Positions 1 to 8,841 of a stretch of 13,830 nt of DNA are shown here, in pieces. This DNA is from Isotricha intestinalis. Its lineage: Eukaryota > Ciliophora > Litostomatea > Vestibuliferida > Isotrichidae. The DNA is taken from contig JAJJLU010004383.1 in NCBI GenBank assembly GCA_023807065.1, positions 1-13,830 on the forward strand, given 5' to 3'. The stretch's first letter is position 1. Each line of letters begins with the position of its first letter. The notes beneath the pieces were generated by a model that worked only from the letters and a program-made list of their open reading frames with translations, searched no databases and was not told the origin of the DNA. Position numbers and translations under genes: made by a program.

Positions 1-3000
1 AAATTTTCAAATGGTAGATATACAAATGTAAAAGTATTAAATGAAAAAGGAGAAACATTAGATGGAAAAGGAAGAACAATAGTATTAGATAAAGATATAA
101 AAGATTTATCAGTTCATGAAGTTTTCTGTGATTTAATTGGAGCCCAAATAGATAAAGGACAAGGAAGAATAATAAAAAGAGGAACATTTCAAAATTTAGA
201 AAGAAAATTGGATGAATATAATCAAAGATATGTAAATTGTTTATATATTATGGGAGCATTAGAAAGAGATAATGAAATAGCATATGATGAACAAACAGGA
301 GAAGCAATTGATTTTCCAAATATGGATGCAAGTCCAATGGCAGTTACTTCAAGAAATTCAATATCATCATTATTAGGAGGTGATAAAGCATTTAGATCTC
401 TTATGGGAAAAGCTAAGAGACTTTCTATGAAAGTTATATTAGATTCACTTGCTAGAATTAGTTCAAGTAGAGCTAATAGGAAATATAGAAAAATATTATT
501 ACATTATTTAGATAATAAAGGTAAACTTCAAGTATGTTATGGAACAGATGGTGCTTCTCTTCAATATGAAGATTCTGCTGTTTTAAATTATAGGAAAATT
601 GAATGTTGGAATTTACTTATTGATGAAATTAAATGCTTAATTGAAAAATATGGTATTGATGGAGTTCATTTGGATAATTGTCAAGCATGGCCTCAAATAA
701 TGGAAATTGATGCAGCTGAATTATATAGAATAGATAACGATGGGAAACCTGCTTATTCAGCTATGGATATTTTAAATGGTGAAATTGTAATGCCTAATGA
801 AGAAAGTGGATATTATAATACAGATTTATGTGATAGTTATGCTAATCCATTTTTAGTTAAATTAACTAAATCAATTTGGAGAGAGTATCCTTCATTTGTT
901 TTCTTTGGTGAATGCTGGTTAAATACAAAACAATCACAAAGACATGTTGTTTTATCTAAATCAGGTGTGATTCCAAGAATGTATACTTTACCAATGATAA
1001 TCAGTGAAATATTAGGAAAGAAAATTCAAAGAGATGGTAAAATTGATAAAACAAAACCTAAAGATGTTTCAATTATAAAAGGTTGGTATGATGATAATTA
1101 TAAAAATTTACCAGAAGGTGCTTTATTAGTTCAAAGTTCAAGTGGTCAAATTTGGCCTTATCCAGCATTATTATATGGAAGAGGAAATTGGGCAGCAGTA
1201 GATTTATTATTTTCTTTACCAGATATTCCAATGACATTTATGAATGAAATCGATGGTGAAGCATATAGAGTTAAAATAGTAAATGTATATGAATCTAAAG
1301 ATAAAGGTCAAACTGGATCTTCAACAACAAATTTACTTTCAAGTAAAAAAAGAAGTAAATCTCTAATGAGATTAATTGAAAGTAAACAACAAGAACAAAG
1401 AGAAAAAGAAAAAAGTAAAGCAACTTCTGCTTCAACATCTCAATCAAGTTTAATATCAGGAGATATACTTCCTTCATATAATTTAAATGAAAGTATAAGT
1501 TCTCTTATTCAATTATCTGGAATTGATATTTCCCAAGCAAGAGATATTGATAATAAACAAAAGCAATTAGTAAATGAATTAGGACCTCAACAAGGATTTG
1601 ATTTAAATAAAATAAAATTCCATTATGATTACAAAAGAAAAATGAGATATACTCATGAAAGTTTAAGAAGAGGTAAATTAGTATATTTAAATGCACTTGA
1701 TAAGAATAAAAAAATACATCCAGGTATATTTGCCTTTGCAAGAGAAACTCCAGAAGAAACTGGAATATTTGCAATTAATTTCACTGATCAATCAGCAAAC
1801 TTTGAATTAGATTTATCTAATTTATTAAAAGTTCCTTCTCAAGGTTCTGATTATATTTCAGATGAAGAAAGTAACTTTAATTCAATTTGTTATATTGAAG
1901 ATTGGTCTCATGATGGAAAAGGAGATTTTTACTTTGTTAGAGAATTAGTCCAAGGTCATGTTACCAGAAAAGTAGAACCTTATCAAAGTATTGCTTTTGG
2001 ATTTTCTATTATTCCTTTCACACATGATAATTACAAACATTGTTTAGAAAAATCTAATTCTAGAATGATTAATGAAATAAGAACAAATGGCCCTGCTGTG
2101 GATACTTATCAATTATCTTTGCAATTAAGAGAAATATTAGATAAAAATTTACCAGTAGAAGAATTTGCCAAATGGATGAATTATGTATTTGATCTTTTAG
2201 GTAAATATGGTGTTAATTTTCCAGATTATATTTCTAAAATAGGTTTCATTTGGGGAGATGATAAATTCTCAACAGCATTCTTTAAATATTGTGCTCAAAT
2301 TGCAGAAATGAAAGGACTTTTACAAGGAACTCCTTCCTCTAAGTTACCAGAAGAATCTGAAAAAATGATTAATAATAATGTTTTAGGTCCAATTTGTTTT
2401 GTAACTCCTGAATTAGGAAGATGGAGTACTGTTGGTGGATTAGGAGTTATGGTTGATGAACTTAGTCAAGGATTACAAGAAATTGGACAAGATTTAATTA
2501 TGATAAGTCCTTATTATGATAAAAATAAAAAAGGACAAACTGATTATTTAAAAGATGATCCATTTAATATACATTATATTAGAAATATTGAAGTTCAACT
2601 TGATCAAAAATATACTTTCGGTGTTCATTATGGTGAAGGAAATGGAGGTATTAAATATTATTTCCTTCATAATTATAAAATCTTCCCTAAACCATATCCT
2701 GATTATGGTTGTGAAGATACTTTAAGGCAAATATGTCTTTTCTGTAAAGCATCACTTCAACTTTTATGTGATGTGAAAATAATTCCAGCAATATTAATGA
2801 CAAATGATTGGTTTACTGGTTTATGTGCAGCATATGGTAAAAATGGTTCATTTGGAGATGTATTTAAAGGAACAACATTCTTCCATATTTGTCATAATCT
2901 TGCTCCTACTTATGAAGGTAGGTTATATCCTTCACCACAACAAGGTTCTCTTGATGGTATTCATCAAATTCAAAGAGATTGGTTAGTTGATCCTTGGTGG

Positions 3001-4329
3001 AAACAATTAGTAATAAATCCTTCAAGATGTGCTTTAATGATTAGTGATCAATGGGGAACTGTATCATTTTCATATAGAGACGAATTACTTAGTTCTTCAC
3101 CATTAGCACCTGTTTTAAAATTAAAAAGTCAACCTTTCGCTTTCTGTAATGGAGTTTTCAAAGATAGAAGAGAAAAAGCCCTTAAGGAAAAAGCAGGTGG
3201 TGATAGAAATGCATGTAAAGAATATATTCAGAAAAAATACTTCGGATATCAAAATGTCAATTTTGATGTTCCAATATTTTCATTTGTAGGAAGATTAACT
3301 CAACAAAAAGGGGTTTTAATGATTCTAGAAGCTGCTGAAGAAGTAATAGTAAAAGCAAATGGAAAAATAAATATTCTCGTAGGAGGAATGGGTACCTTAA
3401 GCGATCCATATGTAGCAGCATGTGTAGGAAAAATAAATTATTTAAGAGGTAAATATCCAAATAGTTTCTGGGCAGATCCAAATGAATTCTTCACAGATGG
3501 TCCTAAAATCAACCTTGGTTCTGACTTCGGTCTCATGCCTTCACTTTTTGAACCAGGTGGTATTGTCCAACAAGAATTCTTTGTCGCTGGAACACCTGTT
3601 ATTGCTTTCCGTACAGGAGGACTTCGTGATACAGTCTTTGAATATAATTGGGATAATAATACAGGAAATGGATTTACTTTTGATTATTATAATGCAGGTG
3701 AATTAATAAACGCAATTAATAGAGCAATAAATCTTTTCTCACACAAAGATGCATATGAAAAATGTAGAAAAAATGCATATGAAAGTACAATAGATGTATC
3801 TCAAGTATCACGTGCATGGTGTCGTGAATTTTATCGTTTGAAAGGGAAAATATTCTTTAATGTGAAAGAAGTAATGGATTCAAAAAGTAATATAGATCAC
3901 GCAGGATTATCTAAAGCAGCAGAAGCATTAAAGGAAGCTAATCAAGGGTATATATTTAAAAAAGAAGAAACTGAAAATTTAGCAGCTAAACAACAACAAT
4001 TATATTCTAATAAAAATTTCAATGCATATACTATTGCTCCTCCTTCAGTCATTGTTGATGGAGAAATTAGAATTCCTGTTTCATTTACTTATAATTTTGA
4101 TGAAAAACATCCTCCTCAAAGTGTTCAAATTTGTGGTTCTTTTGATAAATGGCAAGTTAGACATCCTTTAACTTTGGATACTTTGAAAAATCAATGGGTT
4201 GTTACTTTAAAAGTTAAAAGAGGAAAATATTTTTATAAGTATGTCGTTGATGGTAATTGGGTTATTAATGATAAGGAACCTACTTATAAGGAAAGTAATG
4301 GTATTGTTAATAATGTTATTAATCTTTGA
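1..4329 (+). CDS. GH13-like / GT5 glycogen (starch) synthase / CBM48 fusion protein, 5' partial
   Basis: The frame is open from base 1 to the TGA at 4327-4329 (1442 visible codons), so the N-terminus lies outside the window; position 208 is an internal TTG, not a start. Residues about 70-430 resemble a GH13 barrel: VILDS (about 145-149), DGVHLDN (220-226, nucleophile position D225) and FFGECW (301-306, acid/base position E304). A Ser/Lys-rich linker (about 430-490) and an all-beta domain-C-like part follow. Residues about 796-1290 are a GT5 glucosyltransferase: STVGGLG (809-815), CHNLAP with H965, FVGRLTQQKG with R1098 and K1103, and the E-x7-E pair E1184/E1192. Residues about 1359-1442 match the AMPK-beta glycogen-binding domain, with GSFDKW (W1384), VVDGNW (W1420) and a terminal NNVINL. 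Inferred role: cytosolic extension of alpha-1,4-glucan from a nucleotide-glucose, anchored to the polymer by the CBM. No membrane segment is seen. The GH13 part lacks usual residues (Arg to His at 223; no clear His-Asp pair near FMNEID). The architecture recalls fungal alpha-1,3-glucan synthase, but those end in membrane spans rather than a CBM. Confidence 0.9.
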   Translation, partial: KFSNGRYTNVKVLNEKGETLDGKGRTIVLDKDIKDLSVHEVFCDLIGAQIDKGQGRIIKRGTFQNLERKLDEYNQRYVNCLYIMGALERDNEIAYDEQTGEAIDFPNMDASPMAVTSRNSISSLLGGDKAFRSLMGKAKRLSMKVILDSLARISSSRANRKYRKILLHYLDNKGKLQVCYGTDGASLQYEDSAVLNYRKIECWNLLIDEIKCLIEKYGIDGVHLDNCQAWPQIMEIDAAELYRIDNDGKPAYSAMDILNGEIVMPNEESGYYNTDLCDSYANPFLVKLTKSIWREYPSFVFFGECWLNTKQSQRHVVLSKSGVIPRMYTLPMIISEILGKKIQRDGKIDKTKPKDVSIIKGWYDDNYKNLPEGALLVQSSSGQIWPYPALLYGRGNWAAVDLLFSLPDIPMTFMNEIDGEAYRVKIVNVYESKDKGQTGSSTTNLLSSKKRSKSLMRLIESKQQEQREKEKSKATSASTSQSSLISGDILPSYNLNESISSLIQLSGIDISQARDIDNKQKQLVNELGPQQGFDLNKIKFHYDYKRKMRYTHESLRRGKLVYLNALDKNKKIHPGIFAFARETPEETGIFAINFTDQSANFELDLSNLLKVPSQGSDYISDEESNFNSICYIEDWSHDGKGDFYFVRELVQGHVTRKVEPYQSIAFGFSIIPFTHDNYKHCLEKSNSRMINEIRTNGPAVDTYQLSLQLREILDKNLPVEEFAKWMNYVFDLLGKYGVNFPDYISKIGFIWGDDKFSTAFFKYCAQIAEMKGLLQGTPSSKLPEESEKMINNNVLGPICFVTPELGRWSTVGGLGVMVDELSQGLQEIGQDLIMISPYYDKNKKGQTDYLKDDPFNIHYIRNIEVQLDQKYTFGVHYGEGNGGIKYYFLHNYKIFPKPYPDYGCEDTLRQICLFCKASLQLLCDVKIIPAILMTNDWFTGLCAAYGKNGSFGDVFKGTTFFHICHNLAPTYEGRLYPSPQQGSLDGIHQIQRDWLVDPWWKQLVINPSRCALMISDQWGTVSFSYRDELLSSSPLAPVLKLKSQPFAFCNGVFKDRREKALKEKAGGDRNACKEYIQKKYFGYQNVNFDVPIFSFVGRLTQQKGVLMILEAAEEVIVKANGKINILVGGMGTLSDPYVAACVGKINYLRGKYPNSFWADPNEFFTDGPKINLGSDFGLMPSLFEPGGIVQQEFFVAGTPVIAFRTGGLRDTVFEYNWDNNTGNGFTFDYYNAGELINAINRAINLFSHKDAYEKCRKNAYESTIDVSQVSRAWCREFYRLKGKIFFNVKEVMDSKSNIDHAGLSKAAEALKEANQGYIFKKEETENLAAKQQQLYSNKNFNAYTIAPPSVIVDGEIRIPVSFTYNFDEKHPPQSVQICGSFDKWQVRHPLTLDTLKNQWVVTLKVKRGKYFYKYVVDGNWVINDKEPTYKESNGIVNNVINL

Positions 4330-4874
4330 AAATTTTGGTTGGAAATGGTTTTTCAAGATAAAATAAATTATTTATTATTTAGAGTTTTTGTTTTTTAACA
4401 AAAAAATAAAATATTTTTTTCAATTTTTTTTGTTTTTTTTAAATTATAATTTTGTTAATAAATAAATTGCTTTTTAAAATACGACAAACCAATCAAAATT
4501 AGTGTCCAAAAATAATATAAATGCTGTAATAACTTATTTAGTAAAAAAAATGAAATACAAAAGGAAAAAATAATTTAATAATATTTTAGTTAGGATTAAT
4601 TTAAAAAAATCAGAAGATACTTAACGAATAATAAAAAAACCTTTAATACCAGGCTCAATGCTGTATAATATTGTTAAAGGATATTAAAAATTAAATAGAA
4701 ATATCCTTATTAGGAAGATAATAAATTAAAAATTTTTAAAGGTATTTCATATATGATATTACAAAAAATAAAAAAAATTTAAAATTTAAATGAAAGAAAC
4801 TAATATTTTATTATTTTTTATATATTTAAATAAATTTTAAAATTTAGTATAAAAAATAAAGTAAAAAATTATCA
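4330..4874. other. AT-rich spacer between glucan synthase and kelch gene
   Basis: This 545-base stretch must hold the 3' UTR and poly(A) region of the glucan synthase and the promoter of the kelch gene. It is dominated by A and T runs. I found no open frame with protein character on either strand. The only structured part is 4640-4708, where a less AT-rich island (ACCAGGCTCAATGCTG) is flanked by complementary arms; it is listed separately. I see no tRNA fold or tRNA T-loop consensus. Confidence 0.6.
4640..4708. repeat. Two overlapping, mutually exclusive hairpins
   Basis: AAGGATATT (4677-4685) is perfectly complementary to AATATCCTT (4700-4708): a 9-bp stem with a 14-base loop. CCTTTAA (4640-4646) is complementary to TTAAAGG (4674-4680): a 7-bp stem around the GC-richer island. 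The two stems share bases 4677-4680, so only one can form in full. Nothing identifies this as a known RNA. It could be an untranslated-region structure, a small RNA or chance in AT-rich DNA. Confidence 0.35.
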
Positions 4875-6626
4875 ATGAAAAGAAGTATAATATTTTGGTC
4901 ATCATATCCTATAACATCAAAATTTTATAAACCAAGATGGGGACATTCTTTGAATTTATATAAAAATAAAGCTTATATCTTTGGAGGATATACAAATAAA
5001 TATAAAAGAGATTTATATTCAATTGATTTATCATCAACTAAACTAAAAAGTGAAAAAATAAAACCAAATAATATTTATCCTCAAAATTTCAATAATAGAG
5101 TATCTCAACATTCAACCATTATATACAATAATATGTTAATAATTTATGGTGGAAAAACTTCAAATTCACTGGAAATTTCAATTAATCCAATTTCATTTAA
5201 TTTCAATACAAATAAATGGGATATAATTAAAACAATAAATCCTCCTAAATTAATTAGAGCAGCCCATACTGCGAATTTAATAAATAATAAATATATGTTT
5301 ATTTTTGGAGGAGAAGAATCTTATAATAAGAATAATAATCATGTATTTGATGCAATATTATTAGATCTTGAAAAATTACAATGGAATAAATTAAATTATC
5401 CTAATTCACAAAAATTAAATAAAAGAAAGTATCATTGTTCTTGTAATATTAATAAATCAATTGTTTATATTTATGGAGGTTATTATGATGATTACAATTG
5501 TATTAATTCAATGCTAATTTTTAATTTTTATAATATAAACAATATTATTGTCAAAGAAATTAATTTTGATAATTATACTTCAATAATTTATCCTTTTCCA
5601 AGATGGGGTTGTTCTATTTCTTTTTATTTAGGTAAATTATATATATTTGGAGGAAGAAATAAAATAGATTTTAATGATTTATGGATGTTTGATATTAAAA
5701 ATGAAAAATGGGAATTATTAGACTGTTTTAATAATTATCCTATTCCAAGAAGAAGACAAATTTCATTTATTTATAAAAATGTACTTTTTATTTCAGGAGG
5801 ATTTAATGGATATCAATTTTTGAATGATTTATATTATACGAATTTAAATATGATATATCCATTTATTTCTTATATTATTAACCCAATATCTAATATAAAT
5901 CTAAATAAAGATGTGAATGTAATATTAAATACTTTAATTAAAAGTTTTCCTGAGTTTAAAAAATTATTAATAAAAGAATTATCTGAAAAAGAATATATAA
6001 ATAAAATAAATTCAATTCCTTTTTTTAAATTTAAGAATAATTCAGATTTAATGCCTTTAGAAATATATACTATATTTATTTATTTTATTAAAAATAAACA
6101 AATAAAAACTGAAAAAAGTGTAAATCTTGATATGTTATGTTCTTTTATTGAAGGTTTATTTTATGCAGATTTTTATTCATTTGATTCATTATATAATCAA
6201 ATTGAAAGAATCATTATTCATACTATTACTATAAATTCATATTCAAAAAAATTTATATTTTTTATTTTAATTTGCTCTTATTATACAAATTCAAAAATTC
6301 TTTTTCATTATATATTAATCTTTATTAGAAATAAATTTCAAATTTCAGTAAAAAAAATATGTACTTTTATAAAGAAATTGATTGAGGATGATCCAGAAAA
6401 ACATGATTTACTGAATAAAATAATTCATAATTGGAATATTAATACATATTATTATAAACTTAATAAAAATGTATCAAAAATACAATTAGATACTTCATAC
6501 CCTGTTGTTTCTGATTTTTCATTATTTGAGAAAGATTGTAAATTTATTGAAGAAAATAATGTAAAAGCTATTATAAATAGGTTAGGTAATGCTAAAATAA
6601 AATTTCTTATACCTAAATTACAATAA
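4875..6626 (+). CDS. Kelch-repeat protein with BTB/BACK-like C-terminus
   Basis: 583 residues from ATG to TAA, with no better upstream start; the bases before the ATG read TATCA. The N-terminal 330 residues hold six kelch repeats recognised by Gly-Gly doublets after hydrophobic strands: 37-38, 92-93, 145-146, 201-202, 259-260 and 308-309, spaced 49-58 residues apart. Most are followed by the expected aromatic or Trp positions (NKWDII, LQWNKL, EKWELL). They should fold as one six-bladed beta-propeller. Residues about 345-460 are helical and include PLEIYTIFIYFIKN, then LFYADFYSFDSL, the pattern of the second half of a BTB fold. Residues about 460-530 look BACK-like. The order kelch then BTB is that of LZTR1-type cullin-3 adaptors, so a substrate-adaptor role in ubiquitination is possible but inferred; the BTB match is by pattern only. 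The protein is rich in Asn, Ile and Lys, as expected from very AT-rich DNA. No signal peptide is seen. It converges with the LRR gene. Confidence 0.85.
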   Translation: MKRSIIFWSSYPITSKFYKPRWGHSLNLYKNKAYIFGGYTNKYKRDLYSIDLSSTKLKSEKIKPNNIYPQNFNNRVSQHSTIIYNNMLIIYGGKTSNSLEISINPISFNFNTNKWDIIKTINPPKLIRAAHTANLINNKYMFIFGGEESYNKNNNHVFDAILLDLEKLQWNKLNYPNSQKLNKRKYHCSCNINKSIVYIYGGYYDDYNCINSMLIFNFYNINNIIVKEINFDNYTSIIYPFPRWGCSISFYLGKLYIFGGRNKIDFNDLWMFDIKNEKWELLDCFNNYPIPRRRQISFIYKNVLFISGGFNGYQFLNDLYYTNLNMIYPFISYIINPISNINLNKDVNVILNTLIKSFPEFKKLLIKELSEKEYINKINSIPFFKFKNNSDLMPLEIYTIFIYFIKNKQIKTEKSVNLDMLCSFIEGLFYADFYSFDSLYNQIERIIIHTITINSYSKKFIFFILICSYYTNSKILFHYILIFIRNKFQISVKKICTFIKKLIEDDPEKHDLLNKIIHNWNINTYYYKLNKNVSKIQLDTSYPVVSDFSLFEKDCKFIEENNVKAIINRLGNAKIKFLIPKLQ

Positions 6627-6713
6627 TTAAATAAAAATTAAATAATTAATCATATATACAATTATCATTTTTATATACTTAATATTTTTATTAATGAATG
6701 ATTATTAATTAAA
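6627..6713. other. Convergent 3' spacer (87 bases)
   Basis: The kelch gene (+) and the LRR gene (-) end 87 bases apart, tail to tail, so this short A/T-only stretch must hold both 3' untranslated ends, and their transcripts probably overlap. It contains several AATAA/TTAAT words on both strands, but no specific poly(A) signal can be singled out. Confidence 0.5.
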
Positions 6714-8651
6714 TTAATAAAACATTCTTAAGCTTTTTTTTTCTTTAATTATTTTTATTAAATCTTCTTCTTCTTTTTCTCTATGATTTTCCTTTTCTTT
6801 ATTATTATTTTTTCCAAGAATATGTATCATATCAAATACTGCTAAACCAGTATATTTACAAATGTTTTTTAATAAAATAATATCATCTTTTAAAATTAAT
6901 TTCCCCATAATTGGATTTTCTGAGACATCAAAATTAAATAATTGGTTATTTTTTATTTTATAAATTAGTTTTTTTTCTTTATCTTGTTCTTCTGGAATAT
7001 TTTGAGTTAAAGATAATAATTTTATTATTGTTTCAAAATTCTTTATTCGATTTTTATAAATAGACAATACATTTAGTTTTGAATTGATTATTAATTTTTT
7101 AAAAAAAGGATAATCGTGATCATCAAAACCTGAATCATACATATATAATTGTTGTAAATTAGAATTTTTATTAATGTTATTTAAAAAATAATAACCTGCA
7201 ATATTTTTCATATTTGAATGATTACAAACTAAAATTTTCAAATTGCATTTTTTTAATTTAATAATATCACTTAATAAAAAAATAGAACCTAGTCCAATAT
7301 TATTTGAAGAAATATATAAATTTTCTAGAGGATAGTTTTTTGAATATAATTTTTTGAGTTGGATTAAAATAGGTTTCATTCCTGATTTTAAATTACATTG
7401 ATTTAAATTTAAAGTTTTTAGACTTCTAAAAATTTCGAGTATTTTTGCTATATATATTCCTCCTTTTTCCAAATTATTATTTTTGCTTAAATTTAATTCC
7501 TGAATATTATATAAATGAGATACAAAAAAACCTTTTAAAAAATATTTAAGATTTAAAGGTGTAATATTCATTATAGAAAAATCAATAATTTCTATATTTT
7601 TATTAAAAGATAAGTTTTTTGCTAATTCAAACATTCCAATTTCACCTAATTCATTTTTTGAAAAAGTTATAATTTTTATTCTTTTATCAAATTTAATGCC
7701 TGTAACTAAATATTGACTATTAGAGACTTCATTTTTTGCATAATAAAAATTATAATCAAAAGGACAATTTTCTAGTTTCATATATTCTGAATTTTTTATT
7801 TGATAAACTAATAATGTTTGATGAAAAAAATTTCTATATAATAAAATTGGATTATAATAAATTGATTGTATAATTGTATAAAAATATTTTTTTGTTTCTC
7901 CTAATTCTTCTAAATTTTCATCTTGAATTTGTTTTATAAAATAATTTATTTTTTTAATTTTAATATAGAGATTTATATAAATAATGGGAATGATTGCATT
8001 AGGAATGATCTTTTTTAATTCATTAATATAATTTAAATCTGGTTCAACAGGGAAATTTTTTAATATAGAGTTTTCAGTAATATTTAAATTAAAATATTGT
8101 TTAGATAATTCATTTTCTTTGAGAGTTTGATTAGAATTTTTTTTTTCAAAGTATTGTAATAATTCTTTATTATTTAAAAATAATTTTGTATTTATTGCAT
8201 TTTTTTCTAAAAATTCAAAATTCTTTGGATTTGATAAATGATAACAATTTTCAAAAAAATGAAAGTTATAAGTATATTGTTTATCAATTTTAAAAAACAA
8301 ATGAAAAGCTATAATAAATAATAATTCAACAATATCACTAATAAAATCTGTGTTTTTAATAGATTTTTTAATATAATTAATAATATTAATGAAATTTTCT
8401 AATGAATAATGAAAAGTAATTTTCTTATTAGTTTCTATAGTTTCATTATATTTTTTTATTTTATTTATAATATTATTTTCATTGATATGATAATATTTTA
8501 ATTCATTTAACAATAATGAATATAATTGCATTGATTCATCATTTACCGATATTTCATTATTAAATAATGTTTTAACAACAACAAAAATTATTGTTATTTG
8601 AGTATCAGATTCAATAATACTATTTTCTATTAAATTAAAATTTTTAAGCAT
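6714..8651 (-). CDS. Leucine-rich-repeat protein, ribonuclease-inhibitor type
   Basis: 645 residues, ATG at 8651-8649, ending in TAA. The first 310 residues are helical, hydrophobic and Asn/Ile/Lys-rich with no domain I recognise. Residues about 315-585 carry leucine-rich repeats of the longer ribonuclease-inhibitor/NOD kind, about 28-30 residues each: IKIITFSKNELGEIG (316-330), IQELNLSKNNNLEKGG (373-388), LKTLNLNQCNLKSG (401-414), LENLYISSNNIGLGS (432-446), LKILVCNHSNMKNI (461-474), LQQLYMYDSGFDD (489-501), LNVLSIYKNRIKNF (516-529) and FNFDVSENPIMG (562-573). The C-terminus (605-640) is a Lys/Glu-rich charged segment. The horseshoe suggests protein binding; partner and location cannot be told from the sequence. 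There is no signal peptide or clear membrane span, so it is probably intracellular. TATCAAA directly precedes the ATG, similar to the kelch gene. Family assignment is firm; function is unknown. Confidence 0.85.
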   Translation of the reverse strand: MLKNFNLIENSIIESDTQITIIFVVVKTLFNNEISVNDESMQLYSLLLNELKYYHINENNIINKIKKYNETIETNKKITFHYSLENFINIINYIKKSIKNTDFISDIVELLFIIAFHLFFKIDKQYTYNFHFFENCYHLSNPKNFEFLEKNAINTKLFLNNKELLQYFEKKNSNQTLKENELSKQYFNLNITENSILKNFPVEPDLNYINELKKIIPNAIIPIIYINLYIKIKKINYFIKQIQDENLEELGETKKYFYTIIQSIYYNPILLYRNFFHQTLLVYQIKNSEYMKLENCPFDYNFYYAKNEVSNSQYLVTGIKFDKRIKIITFSKNELGEIGMFELAKNLSFNKNIEIIDFSIMNITPLNLKYFLKGFFVSHLYNIQELNLSKNNNLEKGGIYIAKILEIFRSLKTLNLNQCNLKSGMKPILIQLKKLYSKNYPLENLYISSNNIGLGSIFLLSDIIKLKKCNLKILVCNHSNMKNIAGYYFLNNINKNSNLQQLYMYDSGFDDHDYPFFKKLIINSKLNVLSIYKNRIKNFETIIKLLSLTQNIPEEQDKEKKLIYKIKNNQLFNFDVSENPIMGKLILKDDIILLKNICKYTGLAVFDMIHILGKNNNKEKENHREKEEEDLIKIIKEKKSLRMFY

Positions 8652-8841
8652 TTTGATACATTAAGATAATAGATTATATATCAATAATTCCCTTTTTTTG
8701 ATGAAATATTTATTTTTAAAAAGAAAACATTAAAATAATTTTTATATACCCTTTTTTTTAAATAATCCTTAATTTAAACAAAATAAATAATATTAATTCA
8801 AAAATAACTCCTAAAAAAAAAAAATAAAATGATAATAATTT
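8652..8841. other. Spacer between SDR 3' end and LRR 5' end
   Basis: 190 bases separate the co-oriented SDR and LRR genes. The stretch must carry the SDR 3' end and the LRR promoter. It is nearly pure A/T with homopolymer runs, for example eight T at 8752-8759. No ORF or RNA structure is evident. Confidence 0.5.

Noticed and set aside
208..210. Start codon of the glucan synthase
   Set aside because: The triplet is TTG and the frame is open all the way to base 1 with sequence of the same character, so the gene starts outside the window.
1295..3706. Short open frames on both strands inside the glucan synthase
   Set aside because: They are antisense or out-of-frame shadows of the long gene, Leu/Phe-rich because of A/T codon complement, with no motifs.
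4640..4708. tRNA gene
   Set aside because: It lacks the GG-TTC-A T-loop, a 7-bp acceptor pairing and adequate GC content.
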